Origin: Amycolatopsis benzoatilytica AK 16/65
Lineage (GTDB): Bacteria > Actinomycetota > Actinomycetes > Mycobacteriales > Pseudonocardiaceae
Reading direction: 5' to 3'
Assembly (NCBI RefSeq): GCF_000383915.1
Contig: NZ_KB912942.1
Span: forward strand, 4,027,795-4,091,794
Length of the DNA: 64,000 nucleotides
In this document: piece after piece, positions 8,053-16,600 of the stretch
Layout: each line of letters opens with the position of its first letter
Numbering within the stretch: position 1 is the first letter of the stretch
Position numbers and translations under genes: made by a program
The notes under the pieces: generated by a model
Told to the model about the DNA's origin: nothing
Databases searched by the model: none
The model's input: the letters and a program-made list of their open reading frames with translations, nothing else

Positions 8053-10581
8053 GTGCCCACGCCCGGCAAGCCTCAACGCCCGCCCGGACCGTTCCGCCGC
8101 GTTTGGACGGAGAACCCGCGGCTGTACATCCCGGTGGCAGTGGGGTTGGCACTGGTCGGCTGGGTCACGGCTGGCGACGCGCTGCGGCCGGAATCCGTTC
8201 CGTTGGTGTGCATCGGCCTGATCGGCGGTGCGCTCGGCCCGTTCTTCGCGTGGGCGAAGAACGTCGAGGAAGAGCGGAAGGCCGAGCCAGGCCCGGCACT
8301 GTGGCCGGCCGACACCGTCAGCGAATTCCTGCTCAGTCCCGACTTCGAAGACTTCGACGCCTGGACCGCGCGGCTGGCCTGGCGCGTCCTGCTCGACGAA
8401 GCACTCGCCGATCGGGAGATCACCGCGGCGCTGATCGACGAGCGGCTCCAACGGGAGGACGTCCGCCACGGCCTTGGCGCCGACGAGTCGATCATCGGCC
8501 GGATCCGCATCGAACAGGACCAGGTCGCCGACGCCGGCAGCCCCCGGCCGCCCGCGCCGCTGCGGCGGCTCGCCGCCGGAAACGGGCTCCGGCTCGCCGC
8601 GACCGCCATCCTCACCATCGGCTATCTCGCGCTGATGAGCGAAGCCTGGCCGCGCATGCCCTGGATATGGCACGTCGTCGCGATCGCGGGACTGATCGTG
8701 GCGACCGCCCTGTCCGCCCGGGCGCTGGCGAAAGCGGTGCCGGAGCTGGTCGCCGCGGCCGGCCAAACGGAGACGCTGCAACCGCACCCCGACCTGCTGC
8801 GCATCGGCGACCGGCGCGCACACCTGCTCAGCGAGGTGGTCATCCCCGCCGTCCGCGACTTCATCCGCGCGCACCGCTCGCTCCGCTACGGAACCAAACT
8901 CGTCTACGCCGGCACCCCGGCACTAGCCGACGCCGACCACGGCGCGACCGTCCTGACCGCAGGCGTGGAACGGTTGCGGCGCATCATCGAACGGTCCGAC
9001 TCCGGTGCGGTGGCACTCGCCGGCTCGCGCGGAGCAGGGAAAACGACCGCGATCGAAGCCATTCGAGCGGGCCGGCTGCGAGTCGCCGGGTCGCGGCCGC
9101 TGGTCGTGCTCGCGTCCGCCCCGGCGAACTACGAGGCCCGCGATTTCGTCCTCCATCTGCACGCGCTGATCTGCCAGACCGTGCTCGACGCGATCTCGCG
9201 CGCGCTCGCACCGGTGCTCCCCCGGAACAAAAGCGAACGCCGCGCGGCCCTCGGCCGGAGCGTGCTGCGCTTGCTCGGATTTCTGCTCTTCGCCGGCATT
9301 TTCCTCGGTGCCGCGCTTCTGTTGTGGAGCGTGCCCGTGGCGGAATTCCCGCCCGCGATCTGGCACTTGGTCGGCGCTGCGGCCGCGGATCTGCCGATGT
9401 CGGCTCGGATACTCTGGACCGGCCAGCCGGCCACGCACGTCATCGCGCTGTGCTTGATCGGCGTCGTCGCTTGGCGGCTCGTCCTGCACCTGCTGGCCGT
9501 CCCGCTCGAACTGCTCGGCGGATTCAGCGTCCGGCGCCGCCACCGGGAACTGTTCGACCTCCGCAGGCAAGCCTTGCGGCAGCTGGCCCGGACCCGGTTC
9601 CTGCAAACCCACACCAGCGGCTGGTCAGGCAAACTGACCCTGCCGCTGAAAGGCGAGGCCGGCCGCACCTGGTCCACTCAGCAGGCCGAACAACAGCTGA
9701 CTCACCCCGAGGTGGTCCAGGAACTGCGGAACTTCGCCGCCGCGAGCGCCCAGACCCTGCGCGAGCACGAGCTGATCGGAGCGCTCGTGATCGCGATCGA
9801 CGAACTGGACAAGATCGGCGAGCCGGAGAAAGCCCACCAGTTCGTCAATGACGTCAAAGGGATCTTCGGCGTGCCCGGCTGCTTGTTCTTCGTCTCGGTG
9901 TCCGACGACGCGGTGCTCAACTTCGAACGGCGCGGCCTCGGCCTTCGCGACGCATTCGACAGCGCATTCTCCGAAATGGTGCGCCTCGAACACTTCACGC
10001 TGGACGAAAGCCGGCTCTGGATCGCGTCCCGGATCGCCGCCGTCACCGAGCAATTCTGCTACCTCTGCCACTGCCTGTCCGGCGGACTCCCCCGCGAACT
10101 GCGGCGCTACACCATCGAAATGCTCGACATCGCCGCGCGGACGCACGAACCGAGCTTGGCGGCCGTCACGCACGAACTGGTCCGGAGCGATCTGTCCAGC
10201 AAAGTCCACGCCCTGGTCAGCCTCTTGAACACGTTCGACGCCGAACCCGACCACGTTGCCCTCACCGCGGACCTGCTCGCCATCCGCGAAACAGCCAACC
10301 CGCTCGAACTGGCCGAGGCGGCCCGCGCCCTGGTGCACGCGACCGTCGACACGTCGGTGCGGCAAACCGACGTACTCCGCTGGAACGCCGGCTGCTACAC
10401 CCTGTTCTGCGCGACCCTGCTCGACGTCTTCACCGACGCACTCGACTACCCGGCGCTGACCGACGAGTTCCAGCAGCTCGCCCTGGCTCGCCAGCAGATG
10501 GCCGCGCACCCGCAGCTGGCTTGGCAGCGGATCACCGCCTTCCGCAAGAGCTACGACCTGGATCCGGGCGAGCGGTCCTGA
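8053..10581 (+). CDS. KAP-like membrane P-loop NTPase
   Basis: 842 residues from a GTG start. Two hydrophobic segments lie near the N-terminus (~24-72) and two at ~190-235. A Walker A motif GSRGAGKTTAIE is at ~323. A ~250-residue stretch with two more membrane segments (~409-430 and ~462-490) separates it from a Walker B motif ALVIAIDELDKI at ~576. Transmembrane helices inserted between the Walker motifs are the hallmark of KAP NTPases, a STAND-related group that includes the phage-exclusion protein PifA. The region after Walker B (CLFFVSVSDDAVLNFERRGLG) looks like the sensor part of an AAA-type core. It stands alone: 132 bp after the reductase pair and convergent with the ABC importer. The role is unknown. 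Confidence 0.7.
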   Translation: MPTPGKPQRPPGPFRRVWTENPRLYIPVAVGLALVGWVTAGDALRPESVPLVCIGLIGGALGPFFAWAKNVEEERKAEPGPALWPADTVSEFLLSPDFEDFDAWTARLAWRVLLDEALADREITAALIDERLQREDVRHGLGADESIIGRIRIEQDQVADAGSPRPPAPLRRLAAGNGLRLAATAILTIGYLALMSEAWPRMPWIWHVVAIAGLIVATALSARALAKAVPELVAAAGQTETLQPHPDLLRIGDRRAHLLSEVVIPAVRDFIRAHRSLRYGTKLVYAGTPALADADHGATVLTAGVERLRRIIERSDSGAVALAGSRGAGKTTAIEAIRAGRLRVAGSRPLVVLASAPANYEARDFVLHLHALICQTVLDAISRALAPVLPRNKSERRAALGRSVLRLLGFLLFAGIFLGAALLLWSVPVAEFPPAIWHLVGAAAADLPMSARILWTGQPATHVIALCLIGVVAWRLVLHLLAVPLELLGGFSVRRRHRELFDLRRQALRQLARTRFLQTHTSGWSGKLTLPLKGEAGRTWSTQQAEQQLTHPEVVQELRNFAAASAQTLREHELIGALVIAIDELDKIGEPEKAHQFVNDVKGIFGVPGCLFFVSVSDDAVLNFERRGLGLRDAFDSAFSEMVRLEHFTLDESRLWIASRIAAVTEQFCYLCHCLSGGLPRELRRYTIEMLDIAARTHEPSLAAVTHELVRSDLSSKVHALVSLLNTFDAEPDHVALTADLLAIRETANPLELAEAARALVHATVDTSVRQTDVLRWNAGCYTLFCATLLDVFTDALDYPALTDEFQQLALARQQMAAHPQLAWQRITAFRKSYDLDPGERS

Positions 10582-10733
10582 GCGCGAAGTCCCGGTAAGC
10601 GACGCCGCCTGTCACACGGCTATTGCTCTGCCGTGCGTCGCGCAGTACGGGTCGGCGATGAAGCGCATGTGCAGTGGCCGGCATCGTTCTCGGTCCCGGA
10701 TCGAGGCGGCCCGACTGTCTGCCGGGATCGAGC

Positions 10734-10773
10734 GCGGTCTCGCTGAACGGCCGCGGCCGTTCAGCGAGACCGC
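10734..10773. terminator. Perfect 40-bp palindrome between convergent genes
   Basis: Two exact 20-base inverted arms starting GCGGTCTCGCTGAACGGCCG with no spacer. It is placed 6 bp beyond the stop codon of the substrate-binding protein gene and ~150 bp after the NTPase gene, so it can terminate transcription from both sides. No T-run follows, as is common in high-GC actinomycetes. Confidence 0.75.
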
Positions 10774-10779
10774 ACCGGG

Positions 10780-12057
10780 TCAGCCGCCCTTGCCGTGTTC
10801 CGGGGCCACGTAGCTCTTCGCGACGTCGCTGGCCGCCAGCGGGGCGATCACTTTCAGCCCGCCCTGGCTGCCCTTGTCGGCTTGCGCGATGTTCGCCTCG
10901 CGGGTCGGCGGATCGCCGGGTTTGCTGTAGTCGAGCGAAGGCAGCAGCCCGCCGGTGTCGACGCTGGTGGTCTGCCGGAATGCCTTCTGCAGACCGTCGC
11001 GGGTGAGATCCTTGTTGTCACAGGCTTTCTTGAGAACCGTGGTGTATGCCGCCGCGGCTCCGTAGCCCCAGTCGGCACCGCCGTTCGGGACTTCGTTCGG
11101 GTAAGCCTTGGAGTACTCCTGGCGCAGCTTCGTCGCCCCGGCGCTGGTGCCGGAGTAGGGCTCCCACGACGCGGCGAGGTAGAACAGGCTGGCCAGGGCG
11201 GGCCCGGCGGCGGTGTCCATCAGCTGCGGGACGAAGGTCGGGTTGTTGCCCATGACCGGCACATTGAGCCCGGTCGAGGCGTCCACGCCGACCACGGACG
11301 CGGTCTGCGTCGGCGTCGTGGTCACCAGGATGGCCTTCACGCCCTTGTTCTTCAGCGCGGCGACCTGGCTGCTCATGTCCGTCGCGGTCGCGGTGATCTG
11401 CTCCGGGATCACCGTCAGGCCGAGTTTGTCGGCGGCGTACTTGCTGCCCAGCAGCCCGTCCTCGCCGTACTCGCCCTGGATGTAGATGTGGCCGATGGCG
11501 TCGCCCTTCGCCAGGCCTTTGTTGCGCATCAGCCAGTCGATGCCGTTGATCATCTCGAGGTCGTAGGTGGTGCCGACGATCATGTTGTTCGGGTTGTCCA
11601 GGATGGTCGACGCCCAGGACACCGGAATGGTGAACATCTTGTCGGATTCGACGTTCTGCTTCAAAGCCGCGTTGACCGGCGACCCGAGCAGCTGTTCCAT
11701 GCCGAGGACCTGGTCTTTCATCCCGGCATAGGCGCCGACCGCGCGCTGCACGTTGTACCCGTGGTCCTGGATGCTCAGCTTGACCTGGCGGCCGCAGATC
11801 CCGCCCTGCGCGTTGACATCGTTGAAGTACAGCTGCGCGCCCTGGGTCACGGTCTTGCCGAGCACCGCGAACACGCCGGAGAGGTCGGTGAGCACGCCGA
11901 GGGTGATCGTGCTGTCGGTGACCCCGGTACCGGCCTTGACCGAGCCGGAACCGCTGCCGCTGCTGCTGGTGTTCCCCTTGGTGCTGCACCCCGCCGCGAC
12001 GAGCATCGCCGCGCCGGCGCACAACGCCATCGCCGAACGCCATGCCCTAGTCGTCAT
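10780..12057 (-). CDS. livK: Branched-chain-amino-acid-type ABC transporter substrate-binding lipoprotein
   Basis: 425 residues. An N-terminal signal sequence ends in the lipobox LVAAGCS, so the mature protein should be anchored outside the membrane by its lipidated cysteine. A Ser/Gly-rich linker follows, then ITLGVLTDLSGVFAVLGK, the start of a type I periplasmic-binding fold (Peripla_BP_6). It is the last gene of the five-gene importer operon, overlapping the permease gene upstream by 4 bp. The family also binds aromatic acids, short amides or urea, so leucine, isoleucine or valine should not be assumed. A perfect palindrome follows the stop codon. Confidence 0.9.
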   Translation of the reverse strand: MTTRAWRSAMALCAGAAMLVAAGCSTKGNTSSSGSGSGSVKAGTGVTDSTITLGVLTDLSGVFAVLGKTVTQGAQLYFNDVNAQGGICGRQVKLSIQDHGYNVQRAVGAYAGMKDQVLGMEQLLGSPVNAALKQNVESDKMFTIPVSWASTILDNPNNMIVGTTYDLEMINGIDWLMRNKGLAKGDAIGHIYIQGEYGEDGLLGSKYAADKLGLTVIPEQITATATDMSSQVAALKNKGVKAILVTTTPTQTASVVGVDASTGLNVPVMGNNPTFVPQLMDTAAGPALASLFYLAASWEPYSGTSAGATKLRQEYSKAYPNEVPNGGADWGYGAAAAYTTVLKKACDNKDLTRDGLQKAFRQTTSVDTGGLLPSLDYSKPGDPPTREANIAQADKGSQGGLKVIAPLAASDVAKSYVAPEHGKGG

Positions 12058-13241
12058 ATCTGATGTGCCTCCTTGTTCGCGGACTCCGACGAGGTGGATC
12101 CAGTCGGGCCGGGCTCGTGATTCGTGCGCGGGTCCGGCGCGGCCGGGCGCACGGTGAACCGGTCGCGCACGGCGACGACCAGTCCGGCGAGTCCTCCTTT
12201 CTGCAGCAGCAGCACGAGGATGACCGCGCCGCCGTAGACGTAGTTCGAGAAATCCGCGGGGCCGACGCCGCTCTGCCCCGGCTGGGCGAGGAAGGTCAGG
12301 CTGTCCGAGTAGTGCGTGAGGATCAGCGGCAGCGCCGTCACGAACGCCGCTCCGGCGACCGCGCCGCGCACCGAGCCGAGCCCGCCGATGACGATCATCG
12401 CGAGGTAGGTGACGGACAGCTGCAGCCCGAAGTAGTCCGGAACCGGCCGCTGGAACGCGAGCGCGATCAGCACGCCGGCCAGCCCGGCGTACATCGACGA
12501 GATGACGAAAGCGCCTGCCTTGTACCGGCGGACCGGCACGCCCATGACGGCGGCGGCGATCTCGTTGTCGCGGATCGTCCGCAGCGCCCGCCCGGGCCTG
12601 CCGCGCAACAGGTTCTGCGCGAACAGGTAGGCGAGGACCAGCAGGACCAGGCCGAGGTACCACAGCCGCTCGAGCTGGCCGAACGGCACGTTCAGCACGG
12701 TCAGCGGCGGATTGTCGTCGGTGAAGCTGAACCCGAAGAGCGAGAAGGGCTGCGCGTTGCGGCCGTAGAAGCCGCCGGTCACGGCCTTCGCGTTCTGCAG
12801 CACGTGCTGGCCGAGGAACACCAGCGCGAGCGAGGCCAGTCCGAGGTAGATCCCGCGCAGCCGGCTGGAGATCGGGCTGAACAGCAGGCCGACGACCCCG
12901 GCCAGCGCCACCGCGGCGATCATCGCGACCAGCGGCGGCCAGTTCAGCCCGGTCACCGTGATGCCGCCGCCGATGCCGGTCTGGCCGCCGGCCAGATAGG
13001 CGTAGCCGTAGGCGCCGATCGCGAGGAAGAACGCGTGCGCCAGCGAGAGCTGCCCGGCCGAACCGGTGATCAGGTTCAGCCCGATGGCGCCGATCGCCGC
13101 GGCGAACACGAACAGCCCGAGCTGTTCCCAGAACTGCGACACGTAGAGCGGCAAGGCCAGCAGGAGGATCAGCAGCGCCAGCCAGCCGAGCCGGGGCAGG
13201 GCACGCCGGTGCCACGGCCGGGCCGGGACCGGGTCAGACAC
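12054..13241 (-). CDS. livM: ABC transporter permease, LivM type
   Basis: 395 residues with about ten hydrophobic segments. The conserved motif GLNLITGSAGQLSLAHAFF near the N-terminus and the EAA-like loop RTIRDNEIAAAVMGV identify the LivM family. The GTG at 13241 is chosen because it overlaps the end of livH by 8 bp and removes a low-quality 22-residue extension encoded within livH. The C-terminal ~60 residues after the last membrane segment are polar and probably cytoplasmic. It pairs with LivH to form the membrane channel of the importer. Confidence 0.92.
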   Translation of the reverse strand: MSDPVPARPWHRRALPRLGWLALLILLLALPLYVSQFWEQLGLFVFAAAIGAIGLNLITGSAGQLSLAHAFFLAIGAYGYAYLAGGQTGIGGGITVTGLNWPPLVAMIAAVALAGVVGLLFSPISSRLRGIYLGLASLALVFLGQHVLQNAKAVTGGFYGRNAQPFSLFGFSFTDDNPPLTVLNVPFGQLERLWYLGLVLLVLAYLFAQNLLRGRPGRALRTIRDNEIAAAVMGVPVRRYKAGAFVISSMYAGLAGVLIALAFQRPVPDYFGLQLSVTYLAMIVIGGLGSVRGAVAGAAFVTALPLILTHYSDSLTFLAQPGQSGVGPADFSNYVYGGAVILVLLLQKGGLAGLVVAVRDRFTVRPAAPDPRTNHEPGPTGSTSSESANKEAHQI

Positions 13242-14124
13242 GAGCGACCTCCCTGGTCCCGAACAGACCGCTCGGCCGCCACAGCAGCACGAGCAGCATG
13301 ACCACATACGCGCTGACCTCGCTCAACGGCTGGCCGAGGAAGGACAGCTGGCTGTTGTAACCGTCCACAAGGGACTGCACGACGCCGATCAGCACACCGC
13401 CGGCCACCGCGCCGCCGGTGGAGTCGAGTCCGCCGACGACCACCGCGGGGAACGCGTTGAGCGCGGTGAGGTTCGACGTGTTGGTCAGCCCCGGGCTCGG
13501 CGAGAGGCCGAGAAAAACCCCGGCGAGGGTGGCCAGCCCGCCGGCCACGATCCAGGCGACCGACGCGACCCGGCCGGCCCGGATGCCCATCAGCGCCGCG
13601 GCCTCGCCGTCCTCGGCCGTCGCCCGGGTGGCGATCCCCCAGGACGTGAACTTGAACGCCAGGAAGAACACGATCACCAGCACCACCGAGATCGCCACCG
13701 CGGCGACCCGGGCCTGCGGCACGACGAACGGGCCGAGGTTCGCGTTCTGGTCGCCCCACGGCGCGCCGAAGGAGAGGACCTGCTGGCCGATGCGCCGGTT
13801 CAGCTCGGACGCGAGCACGATGTCGACGCCGATGGTGATGATCGTCAGCGCGGTGGGGTCGACCCGGCCCCGCCCGCGCACCAGGAAGTACTGGATGAGG
13901 AACGCGCCCACGGCCCCGGCGGCGATGCCGACCAGCAGCGCGCCGACGAAACCGAGCCGGTCGTGCAACTGCGCCACCAGGTAGGCGCCCAGCAGCAGCA
14001 TCGAACCCTGCGCGAAGTTGATCACTTCGGTCGCTTTGTAGATGACCACGAAACCCAGCGCGATGAGCGTGTAGATGAAGCCCAGCGACACGCCGTTGAT
14101 CACGAGTTCGCCGAAGTAGGTCAC
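13234..14124 (-). CDS. livH: ABC transporter permease, LivH type
   Basis: 296 residues, hydrophobic throughout, with about eight membrane segments. The opening NGVSLGFIYTLIALGFVVIY and the following NFAQGSMLLLGAYL are diagnostic of LivH. The family loop RATAEDGEAAALMGI, which contacts the ATPases, is present. It overlaps the ATPase gene upstream by 4 bp (ATGA) and livM downstream by 8 bp. Confidence 0.93.
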   Translation of the reverse strand: MTYFGELVINGVSLGFIYTLIALGFVVIYKATEVINFAQGSMLLLGAYLVAQLHDRLGFVGALLVGIAAGAVGAFLIQYFLVRGRGRVDPTALTIITIGVDIVLASELNRRIGQQVLSFGAPWGDQNANLGPFVVPQARVAAVAISVVLVIVFFLAFKFTSWGIATRATAEDGEAAALMGIRAGRVASVAWIVAGGLATLAGVFLGLSPSPGLTNTSNLTALNAFPAVVVGGLDSTGGAVAGGVLIGVVQSLVDGYNSQLSFLGQPLSEVSAYVVMLLVLLWRPSGLFGTREVARV

Positions 14125-14966
14125 AGCTGCTCTCCCGGATCGTTGCGGCCGGTGCCCAGATAGGCCCGGATGACGGCGGGATCCTGCTGGACCTGCGCGG
14201 GCGGACCGTCAGCGATGCGCTTGCCGAAGTCCAGCACGGTGACGCGGTCGGCGATGCCCATCACCAGGCCCATGTCGTGCTCGACGATGAGCACGGAGAT
14301 CCCGAGGGTTTCGCGCACGGCGAGGATTTCCTGCGCCATCGCCAGGCTCTCTTCGGCGTCCAGCCCGGCGACCGGCTCGTCGAGCAGCAGCAGGCGCGGT
14401 TCGAGGCACAGTGCGCGCGCGAGTTCGACCCGCTTCTGGTCGCCGTAGGGCAGCAGCCCGGCGGGCAGCTCGAGATACCGCTCGATGCCGACGAACGCGG
14501 CGATCTCCCGGACCCGTTCCCGGTGCCTGCGCTGTTCCCGGGTGGCCGAGGGCAGGTGCAAGCCGGTCGCGACGAATCCGGCCCTGGTGAGCAGGTGCCG
14601 GGCGAGCATGAGGTTCTCGGCGACGGTCTGGCCGGGCGGCAGGGCGATGTTCTGGAACGTCCGGCCGACGCCGAGCCGGGTGATCTCGTGCGGGCGCAGC
14701 CCGGTGAGTTCGGCGTCGCCGAACCGGACGCGGCCCGAGGTCGCCCGGTAAACGCCGGTGAGCACGTTGAAGCAGGTGGATTTGCCCGCGCCGTTCGGCC
14801 CGATCAACGCGTGGATCGTGCCCGGCTCGACGGCGAAGGACACCGCGTCCAGCGCGCTGATGCCGGCGAACCGGACGGTCAGCGAGTCAGCGGTCAGCTG
14901 CGGCGTGGCTTCCGCCGCCTCCGGTGCGGGCCCAGCGGTCGCCGGGCGGCCGGCGGCCGGGCTCAT
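14121..14966 (-). CDS. livG: ABC transporter ATP-binding protein, LivG type
   Basis: 281 residues. Walker A is GPNGAGKSTCFNVLTG. The signature region is degenerate: instead of LSGGQ it reads LLPYGDQKRVELARAL, a replacement common in LivG proteins. Walker B is LLLLDEPVAGLDAEE, and the H-loop is in VLIVEHDMGLVMGIADR. The C-terminal IRAYLG ending is the usual LivG tail. It overlaps livF and livH by 4 bp on either side. It forms the ATPase dimer with LivF on the cytoplasmic face. Confidence 0.93.
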   Translation of the reverse strand: MSPAAGRPATAGPAPEAAEATPQLTADSLTVRFAGISALDAVSFAVEPGTIHALIGPNGAGKSTCFNVLTGVYRATSGRVRFGDAELTGLRPHEITRLGVGRTFQNIALPPGQTVAENLMLARHLLTRAGFVATGLHLPSATREQRRHRERVREIAAFVGIERYLELPAGLLPYGDQKRVELARALCLEPRLLLLDEPVAGLDAEESLAMAQEILAVRETLGISVLIVEHDMGLVMGIADRVTVLDFGKRIADGPPAQVQQDPAVIRAYLGTGRNDPGEQL

Positions 14967-15796
14967 CCCCGGCTCCAGACGTCGAAGCCGCGACGGGCGG
15001 TCGCGCTGTTGCGCGCGAACCGGTCCGCGGTGCCGCCGCCGAGGTAGAGCTGCTGGACCTGGTCGCTGCCGCGCAACTCCTCGACCGCTCCGGACAGCGA
15101 AACCGAACCCAGTTCGAGCACATAGACCTGCTGGGCGAGTTCGAACGCCATCTCGGCGTTCTGCTCGACCAGCAGGACCGCCGTGCCCTGCCGGTTGATC
15201 TGCTCGACGACGTCAGCGATCTTCCCGACCACTCGCGGCGCCAGGCCGAGCGAAGGCTCGTCGAGCAGCAGCAGCCGCGGCGAGGCCATCAGCGCCCGGC
15301 CGATGGCGAGCATCTGCTGTTCGCCGCCGGAAAGGAGCCCGGCGCGCTGCCGCCTGCGTTCCGCGAGGATCGGGAAAAGGTCGTAGACGCGCTCGCGCGA
15401 GGCCGCTTTGGCCGCCCGGCCGCGCACCCGGATCCCGCCGGCCCGCAGGTTCTCCTCGACAGTGAGCCGGCCGAAGATCCGCCTGCCTTCGGGCACCTGG
15501 ACGACCCCGCTGGTCACCATCCGGCCGGGGGTGGCGCGGCGCAGTTCGCGGCCGTCCAGCCGGAGCCGTCCGCGCTCGATCGTCGCCTGGTACAGGCCGA
15601 GAGTGCCGGACACCGCGCGCAGCAGAGTGCTCTTGCCCGCGCCGTTGCTGCCGAGCACCGCGACGATGCCGCCTTCCGGTACTTCGACGGTTACTCCGCG
15701 CAACGCCTGGACCGCGCGGCCGTAGCGGACCGCGAGGTCGTCGACCGCGAGCAGCGGAGTGCTGCCGGCGGGCGGGTGCGACGCGTCTGACGGCAA
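14963..15796 (-). CDS. livF: ABC transporter ATP-binding protein, LivF type
   Basis: 277 residues. Walker A is GSNGAGKSTLLRAVSG, the signature is LLSGGEQQMLAIGRAL, and Walker B is LLLLDEPSLGLAPRVV, all typical of LivF. The frame is open to 15961, but a clear GAGGAGG ribosome site lies 6 bases before a TTG codon at 15796, giving a start LPSDASHPPAG; the family homology begins soon after. This is the first gene of the importer operon and follows the response regulator gene after a 174-bp gap, which probably holds the operon promoter. Confidence 0.88.
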   Translation of the reverse strand: MPSDASHPPAGSTPLLAVDDLAVRYGRAVQALRGVTVEVPEGGIVAVLGSNGAGKSTLLRAVSGTLGLYQATIERGRLRLDGRELRRATPGRMVTSGVVQVPEGRRIFGRLTVEENLRAGGIRVRGRAAKAASRERVYDLFPILAERRRQRAGLLSGGEQQMLAIGRALMASPRLLLLDEPSLGLAPRVVGKIADVVEQINRQGTAVLLVEQNAEMAFELAQQVYVLELGSVSLSGAVEELRGSDQVQQLYLGGGTADRFARNSATARRGFDVWSRG

Positions 15797-15970
15797 GACG
15801 ATCCTCCTCACCTGGGAGTATCCATCCGGAACCATGCCAGCGGACAGCAGCGATCGTCTGTTGCGCGGACCGTCTCCGCTATCTGCAAATGGAGAGTCAA
15901 AGTGGCGTGGATCACTAACGAAAGGGAAAACATCACCAATGCGATGACCCTTAGTGAGCACCCGTGGCGC

Positions 15971-16600
15971 TCAGAGCAACCGGGCCTCGGAGGCTTTCGC
16001 GATCGCCTCGACCCGGTTGCGGGCGCCGAGCTTGCCCATCGCGCTCTGCAGATACGTCTTGACCGTGTTGCGGGTGAGGCCGAGTTCAGCGGCGACCTCC
16101 GGATTCGTGTGCCCAGTGGCGACCAGCCGCAGCACCTCGTACTCGCGCCGGGTGAGCCCGACCCGCAGCAGCGCCTCCCGCAGCCGGTTGCCGGACGCGG
16201 CGTCGACCCGCGGGTCCATGACGGTCTGGCCGCGGTGGGCGTCCTGGATGGCGCTCGCCAGATCAGTGGTCGACACGTCCTTCAGCAGGCACCCGACGAC
16301 GCCTTCCTCCAGCGCGGCGGGCAGCGCGGCGTGGTCGGCGTAGGCGGTGAAGAGCAGCACCCGGGCGGCCGGGCGCACCGTCCGGAGTTTCCGGATGACC
16401 TCGGTGGCGAGCATGTCGGGCAGCCGCAGGTCGAGCAGCACCACGTCCGGGTCCAGCGCGGCCGCCGCCTCGAGTGCCTCGCGTCCGGTGCGCGCCGAGC
16501 CGGCCAGCACCACGTTCGGCTGCGAACGCAGCAGGAGCGCGACCCCCTGGGTGACCACCGGGTGGTCGTCGACGACCAGGACCCGGATCGGCTCATTCAC
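15971..16600 (-). CDS. LuxR/NarL-type response regulator
   Basis: 209 residues. The receiver domain (~1-120) has acidic residues in VLVVDDHPVV and the phosphoacceptor Asp in PDVVLLDLRLPD. The C-terminal LuxR-type HTH is at ~145-205 (LTRREYEVLRLVATGHTNPEVAAELGLT). The GTG start at 16600 overlaps the end of the kinase gene by 8 bp. The position, between the kinase and the liv operon and on the same strand, suggests that the pair controls uptake of the importer substrate. Confidence 0.92.
   Translation of the reverse strand: MNEPIRVLVVDDHPVVTQGVALLLRSQPNVVLAGSARTGREALEAAAALDPDVVLLDLRLPDMLATEVIRKLRTVRPAARVLLFTAYADHAALPAALEEGVVGCLLKDVSTTDLASAIQDAHRGQTVMDPRVDAASGNRLREALLRVGLTRREYEVLRLVATGHTNPEVAAELGLTRNTVKTYLQSAMGKLGARNRVEAIAKASEARLL

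Noticed and set aside
10609..10640. TGTCACA sequence as a second ECF41 promoter
   Set aside because: No CGTC at 16-17 bp spacing and no gene following in that direction.
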